Part shown: positions 33,522 to 42,770 of the stretch, piece after piece
Numbering within the stretch: position 1 is the first letter of the stretch
How the letters are laid out: the number at the start of each line of letters is the position of its first letter
Source: Bacteroidales bacterium UBA6828
GTDB lineage: Bacteria > Bacteroidota > Bacteroidia > Bacteroidales > Paludibacteraceae
DNA: 64,000 bases
Assembly (NCBI GenBank): GCA_002452095.1
Contig: DKEG01000046.1
Span: 1 to 64,000, forward strand
Reading direction: 5' to 3'
Program-made: the position numbers and the translations under genes
The notes under the pieces: model-generated
Seen by the model: only the letters and a program-made list of their open reading frames with translations
Databases searched by the model: none
What the model was told of the DNA's origin: nothing

Positions 33522-34775
33522 ATGGCTTTAATTCCTTTTATCTATTTCACAATATGGCTAACTGCACATCTAAAGAATTCTAATGTACGATTTGGGGTCG
33601 GTGCAATGTCTTTATTATGGATTGATATTGATAGTTTTTTCTCTTTTTTGTTGGATATAAGAGACTTATATGGAGATTGGGGTTGTAATGACTATGCTCT
33701 TAGTTTAGGAAGAGTTATATTATACTGTTTGTTATGGACATTAATTCTATATCCACTAACAAAATTAGACAACAAAGAGATACAGTTATCGATTCAAAAA
33801 CAGCAGTTATTTCATTATTTGTGCATTTTTTCTATTGTGTGTGGTGCCTTATATGTTGTAGGAACCGGTATTTTTAATAATATCATCGCAAACCTACAAG
33901 TTGACCGTTCTGATGCCTATGAAAATAGTATGGATCAATACAATAATGCCTATGCAGGTAAAAAACAAATTTTATTATGGGTTCCAATGGTTATCACTCG
34001 ATTTTGGCCGTTGTTATTATTGTTTTGGTTTGTTGCCATCAGCATTTGCCAACAATCTGTATGGGTACGGTGGGGGCTATTGGTTTTATCTATGTACCTA
34101 ATGTTCTCTGGATTTGCAGGTGGAGGACGCGCCCAAACTTTATGGTGGATTGTTACCTTTATGGAATACTATTGCCTGTTCTACCCATTTATAGCAAAAC
34201 GTAAACGAACAGTCATTCTGTTAACATTTTTGGGGATTGCATGTATTGGTATATTAGGATTTTTTGCAATTACCCTATCTCGCTTTGATTCTTCTACTAG
34301 ATATGCGTTAGATTCTATTATCGGTTATGCTGGACAACCCTTAAACAATTTTTGTGCTATAATCCCTTACGTTGATTTTGCTCATTTATATTCTGAAAGA
34401 TTGTTTCCATTATCTAATTTTTTAATAGCCAACAATCTATATAATATGATGGATTATTATGCATTTTTAGGAAATATCTATCCATTGCAAGTAAATGTTT
34501 TTTTTACACTTTTTGGAGAATTGTTATTGGATACCGGAGTTGCTGGATTGTTGCTATTTACAATTCTATATTATGTTGTGCTATTCAAATTATCTTTTCT
34601 TAAAAACAAGAATTTAGAATTCAGCCAGCTTCTTATTCTATCCATTATAATTTGTATTCCTGTTCGTGGTATTTTTGCATGGCCATTCTTGGGTGATCTG
34701 AAAGAAACATTGGGGCTCTTTTACGTTTTGATGCTCTATGCCTTATTCAAATATACTTTCAAACTCAAAATATGA
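33522..34775 (+). CDS. O-antigen/polysaccharide polymerase (Wzy-like)
   Basis: The 417-residue protein is almost wholly hydrophobic, with about 10-12 membrane segments and a large loop in the second half, the general form of Wzy polymerases. Sequence conservation is low in this group, so the call rests on topology and place between the flippase and glycosyltransferase genes. The DNA is clearly more AT-rich than the flanks, typical for exchanged surface-sugar genes. Its stop overlaps the next start by 4 bp (ATGA). Confidence 0.75.
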   Translation: MALIPFIYFTIWLTAHLKNSNVRFGVGAMSLLWIDIDSFFSFLLDIRDLYGDWGCNDYALSLGRVILYCLLWTLILYPLTKLDNKEIQLSIQKQQLFHYLCIFSIVCGALYVVGTGIFNNIIANLQVDRSDAYENSMDQYNNAYAGKKQILLWVPMVITRFWPLLLLFWFVAISICQQSVWVRWGLLVLSMYLMFSGFAGGGRAQTLWWIVTFMEYYCLFYPFIAKRKRTVILLTFLGIACIGILGFFAITLSRFDSSTRYALDSIIGYAGQPLNNFCAIIPYVDFAHLYSERLFPLSNFLIANNLYNMMDYYAFLGNIYPLQVNVFFTLFGELLLDTGVAGLLLFTILYYVVLFKLSFLKNKNLEFSQLLILSIIICIPVRGIFAWPFLGDLKETLGLFYVLMLYALFKYTFKLKI

Positions 34776-35662
34776 AAAGCCTATCTCTTATTATTTTGAC
34801 ATATAATTCCGAGAAAGATATATATGACTGTCTTAAGTCTGTGTATCTGTACAACGATATCGGTGATGATTTGGAAATCATTGTAGTTGATAACAATAGT
34901 AAAAATTTTGCTGTAATGCAAAATAGATTACACATTCTATATCCTAACGTTCTTGTAATAAATAACCTACAGAATGGAGGATATGGACAGGGAAACAATG
35001 TTGGTATCAAGGCATCTACAGCACCAATTGTTGCAATTATGAACCCAGATGTGCGATTGATAATGCCAGTATTTAACGAATTTATCCTAACATTACAAAA
35101 TCCAAATAGTGTTATGTGCAGTGGAAAGCAATATCAATCTCAGCAAAAGGTTGCTGAGTCTTATTGTTATGGTTTTACTAGTCATGCAATACTACGTTCA
35201 TTCGGGCAAGCAATTTGCAGAAAATTAAACATTTACGACTATCACAGAATGTGGTTACAAGGAGCTTTTTTCGCCATAAAAAAAGAAGAATTTGAACATA
35301 TTGGCTTATTTGACGAACATATTTTTATGTATTCGGAAGAATTTGATATCTTCATTCGTTTGCGTAAATCATATCCTCAGAAAAAAATAGCCTATTTGTC
35401 TCACATACACTATCTACATTTGGCGGGAGGTCGACCAAACAAAGATATTGCCAAACGCTTAAGCAATGCCATATCTTCTGAACTATATTTATGCCAGAAA
35501 TATAATTTTTCTGTCAAACAATATGTGATTAACGAATTACGCACTATGCAATACCGACAGTTCATTTGTGCAATACTACATCCCAACCTGCTACCTTTAG
35601 TAAAGGAATTCAATAATATAAAGAAAAAAGTATTGTTAGAAAGCACAAAGGATATTTATTAA
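34772..35662 (+). CDS. Family 2 glycosyltransferase
   Basis: The 296-residue protein has the GT-A opening LSLIILTYNSEKDIYDCLKS, EIIVVDNNSKN, GGYGQGNNVGI, and the DxD-like MNPDVRL, then the acceptor-region MWLQGAFFAIKKEEFEHIGLFDE. This resembles rhamnosyltransferase-type GT2 enzymes. It would add a sugar to the lipid-linked repeat unit; donor and acceptor are unknown. AT-rich like its neighbours. Confidence 0.9.
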   Translation: MKSLSLIILTYNSEKDIYDCLKSVYLYNDIGDDLEIIVVDNNSKNFAVMQNRLHILYPNVLVINNLQNGGYGQGNNVGIKASTAPIVAIMNPDVRLIMPVFNEFILTLQNPNSVMCSGKQYQSQQKVAESYCYGFTSHAILRSFGQAICRKLNIYDYHRMWLQGAFFAIKKEEFEHIGLFDEHIFMYSEEFDIFIRLRKSYPQKKIAYLSHIHYLHLAGGRPNKDIAKRLSNAISSELYLCQKYNFSVKQYVINELRTMQYRQFICAILHPNLLPLVKEFNNIKKKVLLESTKDIY

Positions 35663-35691
35663 TAACACAGTTGCATATACATATAGTTATG

Positions 35692-36885
35692 ATGTCCCGT
35701 CTTTTAATAGATTTGTCATGTTTTCAAGCAGGGCCGAAAACAGGTGGAGCTGCAAGTTACACACAAAAGATTATAAACGAAATAGTCTTTTCGCAAGCAT
35801 CTAAAGGTGTTATAATCTATGGTTTATATAATTCCACTAAACCATTTCACCCAATTTATAATATACAGACATATGTAGATAGGCTACACATTTCTCTACA
35901 AGATATAAAAAAAACTTCTATATCTGCAATCATTGAACAACATCAAATTTCCACATTCTTTATTCCCGTGGCTCAATATATTATTCCTTATAGTCTTTCA
36001 GACATCAGGTGCAAGACCATAGTTGTTATACATGATATATTCGATATTGAAGAAAGTAGAATAGGATTAGATGCAATACTTACCGACCCTAACATACAAA
36101 CCCCCTTAGGGCGTATTAGACGAATATTTAATTACTATTCAGAGAGAAAAACACAGAAACTAAAAAAGCACTATCAGAGTCTCATCAATTTCTGTAAGCA
36201 ACCTAATGTAGAACTTGTTACCGTATCCGAATACTCCAAAGATGCCATACGTTTTCTTATTCAAGAACTTGCAGAGAAGAGTATATCTGTATGTTATTCG
36301 CCGATGAAAATTTCTACAGAAATACAACTAATTCAAAATTCGAGACTTCAATCTTTAATTAATAATAACACAAAGTATTTTTTACTTATTTCTGCCAATC
36401 GGATCTATAAGAACGCTTATAATGTCTTGTCTGCATTCCAGCGTATTTCTCAATTGTATCCAGACTACTACATTGTAACCATCAATTACCCAAAATCCCT
36501 TTTCAAAAATCATATTTCCTTAGACACCCTCAGCGAATCCGATTTGGAACACGCATACCGCCATTCGCAGGCTCTTGTATTTGCCTCTTTTTTTGAAGGA
36601 TTTGGTTACCCACCGATAGAGGCTATGAAATATGGAATACCAGTACTGGCCTCTAATGTAACATCCATTCCTGAAGTAGTCGGTTCTAGTGCTATATATT
36701 TTTCACCACTTTATGCTACCAGTATTTTTCATGCATTTATGCGTTTTTTTCAAACAGACACCAGGCAACTCTCTCTCTCTGCTTTAGAACACTATAAATC
36801 AATATCTACCAAACAAATAGAAGACACAAAACACCTTGTTAATGATATTATTTTAAAAACTGATGCTGTCAGATGTTCCAATTAA
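35692..36885 (+). CDS. Family 4-type glycosyltransferase (GT-B)
   Basis: A protein of about 397 residues with the GT4 C-terminal block ALVFASFFEGFGYPPIEAMKYG, IPVLASNVTSIPEVVGSSAI. The N-terminal part has a Gly-rich donor loop (GPKTGGAASYTQ). Two adjacent ATGs (35689 and 35692) are possible starts; upstream in-frame TTG 35671 is less likely. AT-rich, in line with the GT2 and Wzy genes before it. Donor sugar unknown. Confidence 0.88.
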   Translation: MSRLLIDLSCFQAGPKTGGAASYTQKIINEIVFSQASKGVIIYGLYNSTKPFHPIYNIQTYVDRLHISLQDIKKTSISAIIEQHQISTFFIPVAQYIIPYSLSDIRCKTIVVIHDIFDIEESRIGLDAILTDPNIQTPLGRIRRIFNYYSERKTQKLKKHYQSLINFCKQPNVELVTVSEYSKDAIRFLIQELAEKSISVCYSPMKISTEIQLIQNSRLQSLINNNTKYFLLISANRIYKNAYNVLSAFQRISQLYPDYYIVTINYPKSLFKNHISLDTLSESDLEHAYRHSQALVFASFFEGFGYPPIEAMKYGIPVLASNVTSIPEVVGSSAIYFSPLYATSIFHAFMRFFQTDTRQLSLSALEHYKSISTKQIEDTKHLVNDIILKTDAVRCSN

Positions 36886-36977
36886 GGACAAGTTTTACAG
36901 ACATCATCTGCAGATATAATCACTACCAAACATAAAATACATTTCTATAATCAATTATTCTTACCACATTAAAAATT

Positions 36978-38129
36978 ATGCCAAAAGCCAGAGTAATAGC
37001 ATTTTATTTACCACAGTTTCATCCAATACCAGAAAATGACAAATGGTGGGGAAAAGGTTTTACCGAGTGGACTAATGTAGCCAAGGCAAAACCGCTTTTT
37101 CGCGGTCATTATCAACCACGGATTCCTTCCGATTTGGGATTCTACGATCTGCGTGTACCGGAAGTACGTGAGCAACAGGCCGCTATGGCTCGTGAAGCAG
37201 GGGTAGAAGGTTTTTGCTATTGGCATTATTGGTTTCGTCACGACAAAAAACTATTGGATCGTCCTTTTCACGAGGTTCTTACTAATGGTTCACCAGATTT
37301 TCCTTTTTGTTTGGGTTGGGCAAATCATAACTGGACGAATAAGAGTTGGGAAGTAGGTACCCGCCAGCAAAAGGAAATGACTTTATTGGAAATGACTTAT
37401 TCCAAAGAAGAATATATTTTGCATTTTTATGATGTTCTTCCCGCTTTTAAGGATAAGCGATATATTACCGTTGATGGCAAGCCGCTATTTTATGTATGGA
37501 GTGCATTGTCAATCCCAAATCCTAAAGAATTTATCAATTTGTGGCAACAATTAGCCGTCGAAAACGGGCTGAAAGGCATCTATTTTGTTGGATTGGGATT
37601 TAGTTTGCAAGAAAATGAGAAAACTCTCAAAGCCGCAATTACAAAACATATACCGAACTATGCATCTAAACACTACCACGCAATTTTAGCTGCTGGTTTT
37701 GATGCCGTTAACAGCCGCGGATACAATCGTGCAGATTTGTATTGTCGTTCTACATGGGAGATTGTTTGGCGAACCATCGCTATGCGCTTATTTAAATACA
37801 CCACTATATCCAAATGCGACCAACAACGCATTAACAAGTACCTTTATACAGAAGAAGATACTCAAGAAAATATATTTCCTACCCTTATGCCAAATTGGGA
37901 TCGTTCTCCCCGTAGCGGACGCAGGGCTCGTATCTATATCAACAGCACTCCCTGTGTGTTTGGAGAGCAAATAGATCAAGTCCTTAATCTTATAAAAGAT
38001 AAGCCGCAAGAACATAGAATTGTATTCCTAATGTCATGGAACGAATGGGCAGAAGGAAACTATGTAGAACCAGATATGCAGTACGGACACGGCTATTTAG
38101 ATATTCTAAAGAAAAAATTGTTGCATTAA
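36978..38129 (+). CDS. WbsX-like (GH99-related) polysaccharide protein
   Basis: The 383-residue protein matches the Glyco_tran_WbsX family: AFYLPQFHPIPENDKWWGKG, FTEWTNVAKAKPLFRGHYQP, EGFCYWHYWF and FLMSWNEWAEGNYVEPD near the end. Members occur in many O-antigen and capsule loci and are related to GH99 endo-glycosidases; whether they transfer or cleave sugars is not settled. No signal peptide. A 92-bp gap separates it from the preceding gene. Confidence 0.9.
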   Translation: MPKARVIAFYLPQFHPIPENDKWWGKGFTEWTNVAKAKPLFRGHYQPRIPSDLGFYDLRVPEVREQQAAMAREAGVEGFCYWHYWFRHDKKLLDRPFHEVLTNGSPDFPFCLGWANHNWTNKSWEVGTRQQKEMTLLEMTYSKEEYILHFYDVLPAFKDKRYITVDGKPLFYVWSALSIPNPKEFINLWQQLAVENGLKGIYFVGLGFSLQENEKTLKAAITKHIPNYASKHYHAILAAGFDAVNSRGYNRADLYCRSTWEIVWRTIAMRLFKYTTISKCDQQRINKYLYTEEDTQENIFPTLMPNWDRSPRSGRRARIYINSTPCVFGEQIDQVLNLIKDKPQEHRIVFLMSWNEWAEGNYVEPDMQYGHGYLDILKKKLLH

Positions 38130-38135
38130 CCTATT

Positions 38136-38483
38136 ATGATAGAGGCATGGGGCAGTGGCATACATCGTATCCTTGCTGCATGCAACGAGGAGGGATTCCC
38201 TACCCCGATTATTGAAGAAACTATGGGCGGTATGCAAATCACATTGTGGAATACCCCCCAGAATACCCCCCAGAAAGGCAATATCGAAGATTCTTTGTCT
38301 GAAAGAATACTCGCGTTGCTGACTGCCAACAACCGCTTATCCCAACGCACCATTGCCAACCAATTGGGCATTGGCTTCGATACAGTGAAAGAGTATATGA
38401 CCAAACTCAAACGCACTGGCAAAATACAACGCATTGGTGCTGACAGAGGTGGGTATTGGCAAGTCACAGACACAGATAATTAA
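38136..38483 (+). pseudogene. C-terminal fragment of an AlbA_2/HATPase_c_4-type regulator
   Basis: The 115-residue frame opens MIEAWGSGIHRILAACNEEG and GGMQITLW, which is the end of the ATPase-like domain of these roughly 400-500-residue regulators, followed by a winged-helix segment (ERILALLTANNRLSQRTIANQLGI...YMTKLKRTGKIQRIG). The N-terminal AlbA_2/Schlafen part is missing. It starts 6 bp after the WbsX stop and shares the direction of the operon. A 12-bp tandem repeat (encoding NTPQ twice) sits in the linker. It may be a scar, or a surviving small DNA-binding protein. Confidence 0.75.
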
Positions 38484-38512
38484 TAGTTAAACTATAAAAC
38501 TACGACCTACCG

Positions 38513-39655
38513 ATGACAATTTTCCTTATCGCTCGCGGCTATCCTGAAACACAAGAACCGCAATGGGGTTGCTTTGAAAAAGACCAGGCAGAAGCCCTTG
38601 CTCAATATGGACATAAAGTTGTGATGCTCAGTTATGACGGCAGATTCCGTTGGAGATTCCGTAAATTGGGCTTTACTTACATACAAAAAAATAATGTGCA
38701 TAGCATCAATTATTTTGTATGTCCGAGTATTTTCATAAAACTTTTTGGCACTAAAATAAAGGGAAAATGGGAATGCTGGCAACTCCGCCACGTGTACAAA
38801 AAGGCTGTTCAATTATATGGGCAGCCGGATATCCTATATTCACACTACCTTTGCCTTTCGCACGAAGCAGTATCTTTGAAACTGAGATTTTCCAAACCAT
38901 TGGTGATGATAGAACATTGGAGTGAAATCAATAAAGATACAATCCTGCCGAGGGTACAAAAAATGGGCAGTGATACCTATCGCTATGCAGATGCAGTCAT
39001 TACAGTTGCTCAATCACTGCAAAACAGATTGATGGAACATTTTGGAATTTCTGCTCACGTCGTACATAACATTGCCGGCACAGAATTCTATTACCAAAAA
39101 CACACCTCCATCAACAAATTCACCTTTGTTGCGACAGGCAGTTTGGTCTCGCGAAAAGGCTTCGACTTACTACCCAAAGCCTTTGTCAAGGCTAATCTCC
39201 CAAAAAATCAATGGCAGATGAACATCATCGGAGAAGGACAAGAGCACCAAAACCTACAAACAGCAATAGATAGCAGCGGGCTAACTGATAACATTCATCT
39301 ATTGGGAACTAAAAACAAAGAGCAGATAGCCCAATTACTCAACCAAAGCGATGTGTTCATTCTTCCGTCAAGGAACGAGAATTTCTCTGTCGCTGTATTG
39401 GAAGCACTGGCTTGTGGAGTGCCTGTTATTGCGAGTATCTGTGGTGGTATTAGAGAGTGTATCAATGAGAAAAATGGCTTGCTCTTCCCCGTCAACGATG
39501 TGGATGCGCTCGCCGAGGCCATCAAAACAATGTACCTCAACAGAACCAACTACAACCGCCAAGCCATCGCCGCCGACTGTCAGGCACGCTTCTCACCCGA
39601 GGTTATTGCCCGACAACTCACTGGCATTTTCCAACAGGTCATCGCCAAACAATAA
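38513..39655 (+). CDS. Family 4-type glycosyltransferase (GT-B)
   Basis: The 380-residue protein has the N-terminal ARGYPETQEPQWGCFEKDQAEAL, typical for one GT4 group, and the C-terminal donor block FVATGSLVSRKGFDLL, FILPSRNENFSVAVLEALACGVPVIAS and GGIRECINEKNG. It probably adds a sugar to the repeat unit. The gene is less AT-rich than 33522-36885, suggesting a separate origin. It ends this first half of the locus; a repeat-rich gap of 185 bp follows. Confidence 0.92.
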   Translation: MTIFLIARGYPETQEPQWGCFEKDQAEALAQYGHKVVMLSYDGRFRWRFRKLGFTYIQKNNVHSINYFVCPSIFIKLFGTKIKGKWECWQLRHVYKKAVQLYGQPDILYSHYLCLSHEAVSLKLRFSKPLVMIEHWSEINKDTILPRVQKMGSDTYRYADAVITVAQSLQNRLMEHFGISAHVVHNIAGTEFYYQKHTSINKFTFVATGSLVSRKGFDLLPKAFVKANLPKNQWQMNIIGEGQEHQNLQTAIDSSGLTDNIHLLGTKNKEQIAQLLNQSDVFILPSRNENFSVAVLEALACGVPVIASICGGIRECINEKNGLLFPVNDVDALAEAIKTMYLNRTNYNRQAIAADCQARFSPEVIARQLTGIFQQVIAKQ

Positions 39656-39688
39656 CCCGCAACTAGGGTGAGGGCGGGCAGGTAAACT

Positions 39689-39745
39689 CCCGCCACTCTC
39701 CCGCTACTCTCTATATGACATTCTTATGTGATTCTTATGTGATTC
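39689..39745. repeat. Two adjacent 11-bp arrays
   Basis: CCCGCCACTCT/CCCGCTACTCT (39689-39710) and ATTCTTATGTG twice (39720-39741) followed by ATTCC. Both have an 11-bp period but unrelated units. Confidence 0.75.
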
Positions 39746-39803
39746 CCTATACAACTCCGAAGCAAAACCGAAAGAATATAGTGCGAATATCATAAAAATA
39801 TAG

Positions 39804-39811
39804 TAACTTTG
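39804..39811 (+). promoter_or_regulatory. -7 box of a promoter for the 39841 gene
   Basis: TAACTTTG lies 29 bp before the ATG at 39841. No TTG is present at the usual -33 distance, so only the -7 element is supported. Confidence 0.5.
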
Positions 39812-39840
39812 CCACCTCACTGATTACCTTATTTTGTCCT

Positions 39841-40269
39841 ATGTCAGAAGCAATTTTAGAACCCACCCTTGAGTCTTTGCACGGCAAACTCAGCATAAAC
39901 TCCAACATCATCTTCCGTCGCAAGACCCCGCAAGTCACCGGCAAGCGTGCCATTTCCTGCGGGCCACAAGAGGCGTATGTCGTTACCAAACCACGCGACT
40001 GGAAGAAGAACCCGCCGCGCGGTGCCGAACTCGAAAAGATTAACCGCTTTCGGGAAGCCTGCCGACTCACCTCCGAGCAACTCAACAACCCCGAAACGCG
40101 GGTCGTCTGGGAGCAACGTTTCAACCGCCAACTCCACTATGCCGACCCCGAAAGTCCCCAAGACCCGTCCACAGGACGACAAAAAGTATATACCCAACTT
40201 TGGGCGTACACACGTGCCGCCATCCTACGCCAACTCCAAAACGACGCTCAAAACACCCCAAACCCCTAA
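39841..40269 (+). CDS. Conserved hypothetical protein, basic and soluble
   Basis: A 142-residue protein with no signal peptide or membrane segment and many Arg, Lys and Pro residues. Visible segments are KLSINSNIIFRRKTPQVTGK, YVVTKPRDWKKNPPRGAELE and KVYTQLWAYTRAAILRQLQ. I have an impression of similar short proteins in other Bacteroidales but know no function. It has its own -7 box and sits between the two halves of the polysaccharide locus, with codon use like the GC-richer core genes. Confidence 0.65.
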   Translation: MSEAILEPTLESLHGKLSINSNIIFRRKTPQVTGKRAISCGPQEAYVVTKPRDWKKNPPRGAELEKINRFREACRLTSEQLNNPETRVVWEQRFNRQLHYADPESPQDPSTGRQKVYTQLWAYTRAAILRQLQNDAQNTPNP

Positions 40270-40349
40270 TCAAACTGCCAATCACAAGACTATCACCCGT
40301 TTTCTGCAATAGCAACAAACAAACTTATAGACAATTAACAAACACAACC

Positions 40350-40380
40350 TTGCATAGTTAAAATAATTTTTGTAACTTTG
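40350..40380 (+). promoter_or_regulatory. Promoter of the second half of the polysaccharide locus
   Basis: TTG at 40350-40352 and TAACTTTG at 40373-40380, TTG to TA 23 nt, 19 bp before the ATG at 40400. It probably drives the tightly packed genes 40400-46549. Confidence 0.8.
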
Positions 40381-40399
40381 CAGCCCAATTAAGAGTACA

Positions 40400-41029
40400 A
40401 TGAAACATTTGGTTATCATAGGCGCAGGCGGCATGGGGCGCACCATGTTCGATATGGCATGCGAGAGCATCGGCTATGGTGAGACGTATGATATTCATGG
40501 GTTTATCGATGATAACACCCACGCATTGGATAGTTTTCCGAACTATCCCTCAATGCTTGGTACTATCTCCGACTACCAGCCGCAGCCCGACGACATCTTT
40601 ATCTGTTCCATCGGCGGCATCTCACGACGTAAATGTATGGAAGAAATCATTAGTCGGGGAGGACGTTTCCTAACGATGATTCACAAGACGGCACGTCTTG
40701 GCACCAATGTGCATATCGGCGAAGGTACTGTCATTGGGGCATTTACCTCAATTGGTGCCGATGCCCGCGTAGGTAAATGCAACCTCATTCAGTCCTATAC
40801 CGTCATCGGACACGACTCGCGTATTGGAGATTGGAATCGCATAGACACACACGTTACACTTGTAGGCGGAACGATTGTGGAAGACGAAGCAGACATCCAC
40901 ACTGCAGCAATGATAAGCCACAATGTAGTTGTCGAGAGCCTGTCCCGAGTGGCAGCCTGCAGTTTCGTTATCCGCCGAGTCAGAACCGGCACTACTGTAA
41001 TGGGCAATCCTGCCAAAAGACTAATGTAA
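40400..41029 (+). CDS. NeuD/PglD-like sugar O/N-acyltransferase
   Basis: The 209-residue protein has an N-terminal Rossmann-like part (KHLVIIGAGGMGRTMFDMA) and a C-terminal left-handed beta-helix of hexapeptide repeats (about 90-205: GTNVHIGEGTVIGAFTSIGADARVG...GNPAKRLM). His in YTVIGHDSRIGDW fits the catalytic-base position of PglD. PglD acetylates the 4-amino group of a UDP-sugar in the bacillosamine pathway. PglC- and PglE-like genes lie downstream. Donor may be acetyl-CoA or, given the adjacent ACPs, an acyl-ACP; this is not shown. Confidence 0.88.
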   Translation: MKHLVIIGAGGMGRTMFDMACESIGYGETYDIHGFIDDNTHALDSFPNYPSMLGTISDYQPQPDDIFICSIGGISRRKCMEEIISRGGRFLTMIHKTARLGTNVHIGEGTVIGAFTSIGADARVGKCNLIQSYTVIGHDSRIGDWNRIDTHVTLVGGTIVEDEADIHTAAMISHNVVVESLSRVAACSFVIRRVRTGTTVMGNPAKRLM

Positions 41030-41051
41030 TCAAGAATAAAATACAAACTAT

Positions 41052-41282
41052 ATGGATATTCAACAATTTATTCAGAACGTAGCAGACCAGTTCGATGAAC
41101 TGAATGTAGAACTGACTCCCGAAACCCAATTCCGCAAAGTAGAAGGCTGGACTTCTTTGGTAGCCCTCTTGGTTATAACAATGGTGGACGAGGAATATGG
41201 TATTGTTCTTCCCCCGGAAGAAATGCGCAAAACAAACACCATACAAGAGTTATACGACCTCGTGGTCAGCAAACAGGCGTAA
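41052..41282 (+). CDS. Acyl carrier protein (first copy)
   Basis: A 76-residue acidic protein with four predicted helices. The phosphopantetheine-attachment serine is in GWTSLVALLVITMVDEEYGI, where TSL replaces the usual DSL. It starts 22 bp after the NeuD/PglD-like gene and overlaps the next start by one base (TAATG). A dedicated ACP in a sugar locus suggests an acyl chain is made for sugar decoration rather than for general lipid synthesis. Confidence 0.88.
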   Translation: MDIQQFIQNVADQFDELNVELTPETQFRKVEGWTSLVALLVITMVDEEYGIVLPPEEMRKTNTIQELYDLVVSKQA

Positions 41283-42028
41283 TGTACAATCCTTTCTCGC
41301 TCATAGGCAAAACCATCCTGATTACAGGAGCATCCTCCGGAATAGGTCGTGCAACGGCTATCGAATGTAGTCGTATGGGGGCTACGTGCATTTTGACAGG
41401 ACGCAACGAAGAACGGCTTAAGGAAACTATTTCTTTACTGGAAGGCGTTGACCACCAATACATTGTTGCTGATTTAGAGAAAGCAGATAATATTCACAGA
41501 TTAGTTGCTGAATTACAAGGAATTGATGGTTGTGTCAACAATGCAGGAGTGCTTGGATTAACACCAGTTCTCGGATTATCCGCAGAAAAGATAACACAGA
41601 TGCAAACTATAAATCTGAATGCGCCGATGTTATTGATACAAAGTCTCCTCAAGAATAAGAAAATACGAAAGAATGCCTCTATTGTATTCACGTCCTCTGT
41701 ATCTGGCGTATATCGTGTCAGCATCGGTAATGCCATTTATGCAACAACGAAATGCGGTATAGATGCATTTATGAGAACCGCTGCTTTAGAATTATCAGGA
41801 AAGGGTATTCGTTGTAATAGTGTTAACCCTGGAATGATAGAGACGGAATCATTGACTGTCATCCCTATGAATAAAGAGCAGAACAAAGAAAACATTAGGC
41901 GATATCCATTGAAACGATATGGAAAACCGGAAGAAGTTGCATATGCCATCATTTATCTGCTTTCAGATGCTTCAGCATGGGTAACAGGAACCGAACTAAA
42001 AATTGATGGTGGCTTAAGCCTTTCGTAG
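41282..42028 (+). CDS. Short-chain dehydrogenase/reductase (first copy)
   Basis: The 248-residue SDR has the NAD(P)-binding TGASSGIGRATAIE, NNAG (in CVNNAGVLG), the catalytic Ser in VFTSSVSGVY and YATTKCG (Tyr-x3-Lys), and the tail VTGTELKIDGGLS. It may act as a 3-oxoacyl-ACP reductase or a sugar oxidoreductase. The DNA is more AT-rich than that of the second SDR right after it, so the two are unlikely to be a recent duplication. Confidence 0.9.
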   Translation: MYNPFSLIGKTILITGASSGIGRATAIECSRMGATCILTGRNEERLKETISLLEGVDHQYIVADLEKADNIHRLVAELQGIDGCVNNAGVLGLTPVLGLSAEKITQMQTINLNAPMLLIQSLLKNKKIRKNASIVFTSSVSGVYRVSIGNAIYATTKCGIDAFMRTAALELSGKGIRCNSVNPGMIETESLTVIPMNKEQNKENIRRYPLKRYGKPEEVAYAIIYLLSDASAWVTGTELKIDGGLSLS

Positions 42029-42035
42029 ATAAAGA

Positions 42036-42770
42036 ATGAACATTATGGACCTACTACAAGACAAAGTCTGTATCATCACGGGCGCGGCACAAGGTATCGG
42101 CAAGCAGATAGCAAAGCAGTTTGCCGACGATGGTGCCATAGTCTATGCCTGTGACCGGCAGGATTTCACATCGGACAACGACCGTATTCGCCCCCTCGTT
42201 ATGGACGTCACGGACGCCGGCAGCGTCAAAGCCGCTTTTATGCAAATATACAAAGCGGAGGGACGTATAGACTGTCTCGTCAATAACGCAGGCATCGTCT
42301 ATAACCGCAAGATAGGTATGATTGTCCGTGAGGAGACGGAGCGAATGTTTCTGGTCAACGTCATCGCTGTCTTGGAGATGATTCAGTTGGTCAGCCGCCT
42401 TATGGCGCGCAATGGCGGAGGAAGTATCGTCAATATCGCTTCCGTCACTGCCGTATTGGGTTCTCCGGGGCAAGTGGCATATTCCGCTACCAAAGGCGCA
42501 ATCATCTCCATGACCAAGTCTGCGGCGAAGGAACTCGCACCGCAGGGCATTCGCGTCAATGCCGTTGCACCGGGCATCGTCAAGACAGAGCGCTTCGCCG
42601 AACTCTACGAAGCCAACGGTGAGAAAATTGATGCCCGTATTCAGCGTATTGCACTCGGCAGGCTCGGCACACCCGAAGACATTGCCAACGCCTGCGCATT
42701 CTTGGCGTCCGACCGGGCAAGTTACATCTCGGGGCAGATACTCGGAGTGGACGGTTGTGCCTCTATTTAA
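42036..42770 (+). CDS. Short-chain dehydrogenase/reductase, FabG-like (second copy)
   Basis: The 244-residue SDR has ITGAAQGIGKQIA, CLVNNAGIV, NIASVTAVLG with the catalytic Ser, YSATKGA (Tyr-x3-Lys) and the tail YISGQILGVDGC. Its length and tail are like FabG, so 3-oxoacyl-ACP reduction to a 3-hydroxyacyl group is a reasonable inference. It starts 7 bp after the first SDR and overlaps the ligase start by one base. Confidence 0.92.
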   Translation: MNIMDLLQDKVCIITGAAQGIGKQIAKQFADDGAIVYACDRQDFTSDNDRIRPLVMDVTDAGSVKAAFMQIYKAEGRIDCLVNNAGIVYNRKIGMIVREETERMFLVNVIAVLEMIQLVSRLMARNGGGSIVNIASVTAVLGSPGQVAYSATKGAIISMTKSAAKELAPQGIRVNAVAPGIVKTERFAELYEANGEKIDARIQRIALGRLGTPEDIANACAFLASDRASYISGQILGVDGCASI

